Below are positions 5,173-6,873 of a stretch of DNA of 6,873 bases, piece after piece. This DNA comes from Candidatus Heimdallarchaeota archaeon. GTDB lineage: Archaea > Asgardarchaeota > Heimdallarchaeia > JABLTI01. Where the stretch lies: the NCBI GenBank assembly GCA_030667035.1, contig DAOUWQ010000074.1, positions 1 through 6,873 on the forward strand, given 5' to 3'. The position numbers and the translations under genes are program-made. Every line of letters starts with the position of its first letter. The first letter of the stretch is position 1. The notes under the pieces are model-generated. The model saw only the letters and a program-made list of their open reading frames with translations, was not told where the DNA came from and ran no database searches.

Positions 5173-6110
5173 CCACAATTAGAATAGTGTTCCTTGGAAC
5201 CTCAGCTTCTGTACCACAGAAAAACAGGTTCTTATCAGGTTTAGCAATGCAAAGAGAAAAAGGTGAGGTATTGTTATTCGATTGTGGTGAAGGAACTCAA
5301 TACCAAATAATGAAATATAAAGTCAATTTTCAGAAGATAGCTAAAATCTTTCTGAGCCATTTACATGGAGATCATATATACGGTATCTTTGGTCTTTTGA
5401 ACACGATGAAGCTTGCAGAAAGAAGAAACCCATTGAAAATTTTTGGACCACCTGGAACAAAACAATTCCTTGAGAGTTTTTTTGGAGAAAAACTAGAGAA
5501 CGGTTTTGGTTATCAAATCGGAGTTTTCGATACAGAAGAAGGATTTGTGTGCGAAGATGAAGAATATCAAATTGTTGCAAAAAGGACAATTCACTCAGTT
5601 CATACTTTATCTTATGCTTATATCGAAAAGGATCGATTAGGACATTTCGACACTAAAAAAGCAAAGGAGCTAAAAGTGAAGAAAGGCACTAAATGGCAGA
5701 AATTGCAAAAAGGAAAATCTGTTCTATCTGAAGATAACAAAGTCATTCTGCCGGAAATGATTCTTGGACCTAAAAGAAGAGGATTCAAAATAGTTATCGG
5801 GTCCGATGGAACATATCTCGAGGAAGATTTTGTGCCATTCGCTATGGGCGCTGATGTTTTAGTGTTGGAAGCAACTTTCAGCGACATAAATGAATCAAAA
5901 GCGAAAGAAAAAATGCACTCAACTTCAAGATGGTCAGCAATAATAGCTAGAAAAGCAAAAGCTAAGAAACTATATTTAACACATATCTCACCCCGTTCTG
6001 AAGAAGAAGAAAATCTCGAAAAAGAAGCACAAGAAGAATTCCCAGAAGCAATTATAGCTTACGATGGTTTAGAGATACATTTAAACAGAAAAGATTTGGA
6101 AACGGAATAG
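5169..6110 (+). CDS. rnz: Ribonuclease Z (tRNA 3'-processing endonuclease)
   Basis: RNase Z removes the 3' trailer of precursor tRNA so that CCA can be added; it is a zinc-dependent beta-lactamase-fold enzyme of the short (dimeric) form. The ATG at 5169 overlaps the methyltransferase stop (ATGA) and gives 313 residues beginning close to the family's usual RIVFLGTSASxP; AGGGG lies 13 bases upstream. A TTG at 5157 would add four residues but leaves only one base after that motif. Zinc and catalytic residues are present: HLHGDH (64-69), His142, Asp213 in GSDGT, His250 in HST, and His272 in LTHISPR. The stretch 155-190 with GHFD and the Lys-rich segment corresponds to the flexible arm that grips tRNA. 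Two departures stand out: the usual SGDT reads GSDGT, and HEATF reads LEATF. Being downstream of trmG10 places two tRNA maturation steps on one message. Confidence 0.94.
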   Translation: MTTIRIVFLGTSASVPQKNRFLSGLAMQREKGEVLLFDCGEGTQYQIMKYKVNFQKIAKIFLSHLHGDHIYGIFGLLNTMKLAERRNPLKIFGPPGTKQFLESFFGEKLENGFGYQIGVFDTEEGFVCEDEEYQIVAKRTIHSVHTLSYAYIEKDRLGHFDTKKAKELKVKKGTKWQKLQKGKSVLSEDNKVILPEMILGPKRRGFKIVIGSDGTYLEEDFVPFAMGADVLVLEATFSDINESKAKEKMHSTSRWSAIIARKAKAKKLYLTHISPRSEEEENLEKEAQEEFPEAIIAYDGLEIHLNRKDLETE

Positions 6111-6130
6111 TCACTTGAAACTAATTTTTT
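6111..6130. terminator. Convergent gap with T-run ending the prs-trmG10-rnz cluster
   Basis: Only 19 bases separate the two convergent stop codons. Six T residues at 6125-6130 follow the rightward operon and could end it by U-tract termination. On the minus strand the reverse reading has no comparable T-run before it enters rnz, so antisense readthrough into rnz is possible. Confidence 0.4.
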
Positions 6131-6558
6131 CATGGGAATTTTCTGACGAGTTTTTCTTCATAACCATATCTAGTGAATGGAGTCAACCAATCAATTAATT
6201 TCTCAATATCCTCGTACTCAATTACGATTCTTATTGGACCTAACGGAGATTCTCCTTCTTCATCACAGAAATTGATTTTCTTTACAAAGGCTACTTGTTT
6301 GTTGATGTAAAAAACGGTGGAATTTTCAACAGTGCCTTTTCGCAATGTTTTTCGTGCTACGTCAAGTATTCTTTGTTGTCTGAAAAGCTCGTGAAGATTG
6401 TCCAAAGAAGAATATTTGTTACTCTCAATAAAGAGATAGGTTTCATCGCCTACTTTACGCTCTTGAACTTTTTCTTTGAAAACGGTTTGTAATGCAGTTG
6501 CTATTTTTTTTGGATCTTCAGTTTTATGCTGTTTGGTTTCAGCTGATATCTTAAACAT
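6130..6558 (-). CDS. UPF0201/DUF54 family RNA-binding protein
   Basis: This 142-residue protein matches the archaeal UPF0201 family (Pfam RNA_binding, formerly DUF54), whose structure resembles RNA-binding folds and whose exact role is unknown; related proteins have been suggested to work with the exosome. Recognisable family blocks are the N-terminal TEDPKKI (13-19), LRRQ-like FRQQRILDVARKTL (59-72), TVFYINKQVAFVKKINF (81-97), ESPLGPI (103-109) and IDWLTP (122-127). Length is normal for the family, and the N-terminus (MFKISAETKQHKTEDP) is in register with homologues, supporting the ATG. A TATA-like box lies about 43 bases upstream. It is convergent with the rnz cluster and divergent from thpR, so it is transcribed alone. 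Family membership is secure from the motifs; function is inferred only from family and neighbours. Confidence 0.88.
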   Translation of the reverse strand: MFKISAETKQHKTEDPKKIATALQTVFKEKVQERKVGDETYLFIESNKYSSLDNLHELFRQQRILDVARKTLRKGTVENSTVFYINKQVAFVKKINFCDEEGESPLGPIRIVIEYEDIEKLIDWLTPFTRYGYEEKLVRKFP

Positions 6559-6600
6559 AGTAATTACCGTAGTTGTTTTTGTAATAATTTTGTAAACTGC

Positions 6601-6647
6601 TAATAAAACATTTGATGAAATCAGATATTTGCACTAAATTTTAATTA
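6601..6647. promoter_or_regulatory. Divergent promoter region between UPF0201 and thpR genes
   Basis: The 127-base gap 6559-6685 must serve both genes. On the minus strand TTTTATTA (6601-6608) lies about 43 bases before the UPF0201 ATG. On the plus strand TTTTAATTA (6639-6647) lies 38 bases before the thpR ATG. Each predicts a leader under 25 bases. Both boxes are ordinary A/T sequence chosen mainly for position. Confidence 0.35.
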
Positions 6648-6685
6648 CTAAAATTAGAAGTGTAGACTAATAGGTGTAATAAGTT

Positions 6686-6873
6686 ATGTCCACAAGGTGC
6701 TTCTTTGCAGTAGAGTTAGAGACAAAACCAATTATCGATAAAATAACTGCGTTCCAAGAAAGGCTTGTAGAAACAGGTGGAAGAATAAAATTGGTTGCTC
6801 CAGAAAACCTCCACCTAACAATAAAGTTTCTAGGAGATATTGATGAAAGTATCATTCCAGATTTGCAGAAAGA
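6686..6873 (+). CDS. thpR: RNA 2',3'-cyclic phosphodiesterase (LigT/ThpR), N-terminal part
   Basis: Only the first 62 codons are inside the window; the full family length is about 180 residues. LigT-type 2H phosphoesterases open RNA 2',3'-cyclic phosphates and were first described as 2'-5' tRNA half ligases. Visible family features are the N-terminal RCFFAVEL strand (4-11), the segment KLVAPENLHLTIKFLG (35-50), and within it the first of the two HxT catalytic motifs, HLT (43-45). The second HxT motif would be beyond the right edge. The start is the ATG at 6686, with GGTG (6673-6676) ten bases upstream. It is divergent from the UPF0201 gene. Identification is firm on the N-terminal half; intactness of the gene cannot be judged. 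Confidence 0.9.
   Translation, partial: MSTRCFFAVELETKPIIDKITAFQERLVETGGRIKLVAPENLHLTIKFLGDIDESIIPDLQK

Noticed and set aside
6667..6855. 62-codon minus-strand frame opposite thpR
   Set aside because: It is antisense to the clear LigT N-terminus and has no supporting signals.
1..6873. tRNA, rRNA, CRISPR arrays and transposase genes
   Set aside because: I looked for cloverleaf-like arms, regularly spaced repeats and transposase motifs by eye and found none.

Overview
The window looks like the chromosome of an AT-rich archaeon. The best evidence is the gene content: a THUMP-type tRNA (guanine10-N2)-dimethyltransferase with the archaeal DPPYGR(S/T) signature, a UPF0201/DUF54 RNA-binding protein (a family essentially restricted to archaea), an archaeal-style short RNase Z and a LigT/ThpR protein. 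Promoters also look archaeal: TATA-like boxes lie about 36-50 bases before several starts, and leaders are short. TTG and GTG starts are used. An Asgard-type lineage is possible but unproven, because no lineage-defining gene is present.

Left region (1-1827): this part is poorly recognisable and reads mostly leftward. A membrane-anchored protein of unknown family starts at 1207 and runs off the left edge after 402 codons. It has N-terminal membrane helices, a long acidic stretch, a lysine-rich patch and a folded C-terminal part. Upstream of it on the same strand is a possible small Cys-rich protein (1351-1602). The remaining bases up to 1827 are spacer with a promoter-like box for the next gene.

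Middle region (1828-3130): a rightward seven-helix membrane protein of 263 residues ends in a glutamine-rich cytoplasmic tail. Its stop codon overlaps the edge of an 81-base inverted-repeat element (2618-2698) that can fold into a three-way junction. A second, A/T-only-but-one hairpin follows. Then comes a small CRM/YhbY-type RNA-binding protein from a GTG start, followed by a T-rich terminator.

Right region (3110-6110): a compact rightward cluster, prs (PRPP synthase), trmG10 (16-base gap, TTG start) and rnz (ATGA overlap), probably one transcript. A 14-codon leader ORF ends in an ATGA overlap with prs. After a 19-base convergent gap comes a leftward UPF0201 gene. Divergent from it is the start of thpR, cut by the right edge.

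The recognisable genes share one theme: tRNA/RNA maturation (tRNA 3'-end cleavage, G10 methylation, RNA 2',3'-cyclic phosphate chemistry, two small RNA-binding proteins) together with supply of PRPP for nucleotide synthesis. The unfamiliar material is the two membrane proteins, the small Cys-rich ORF and the structured intergenic element.
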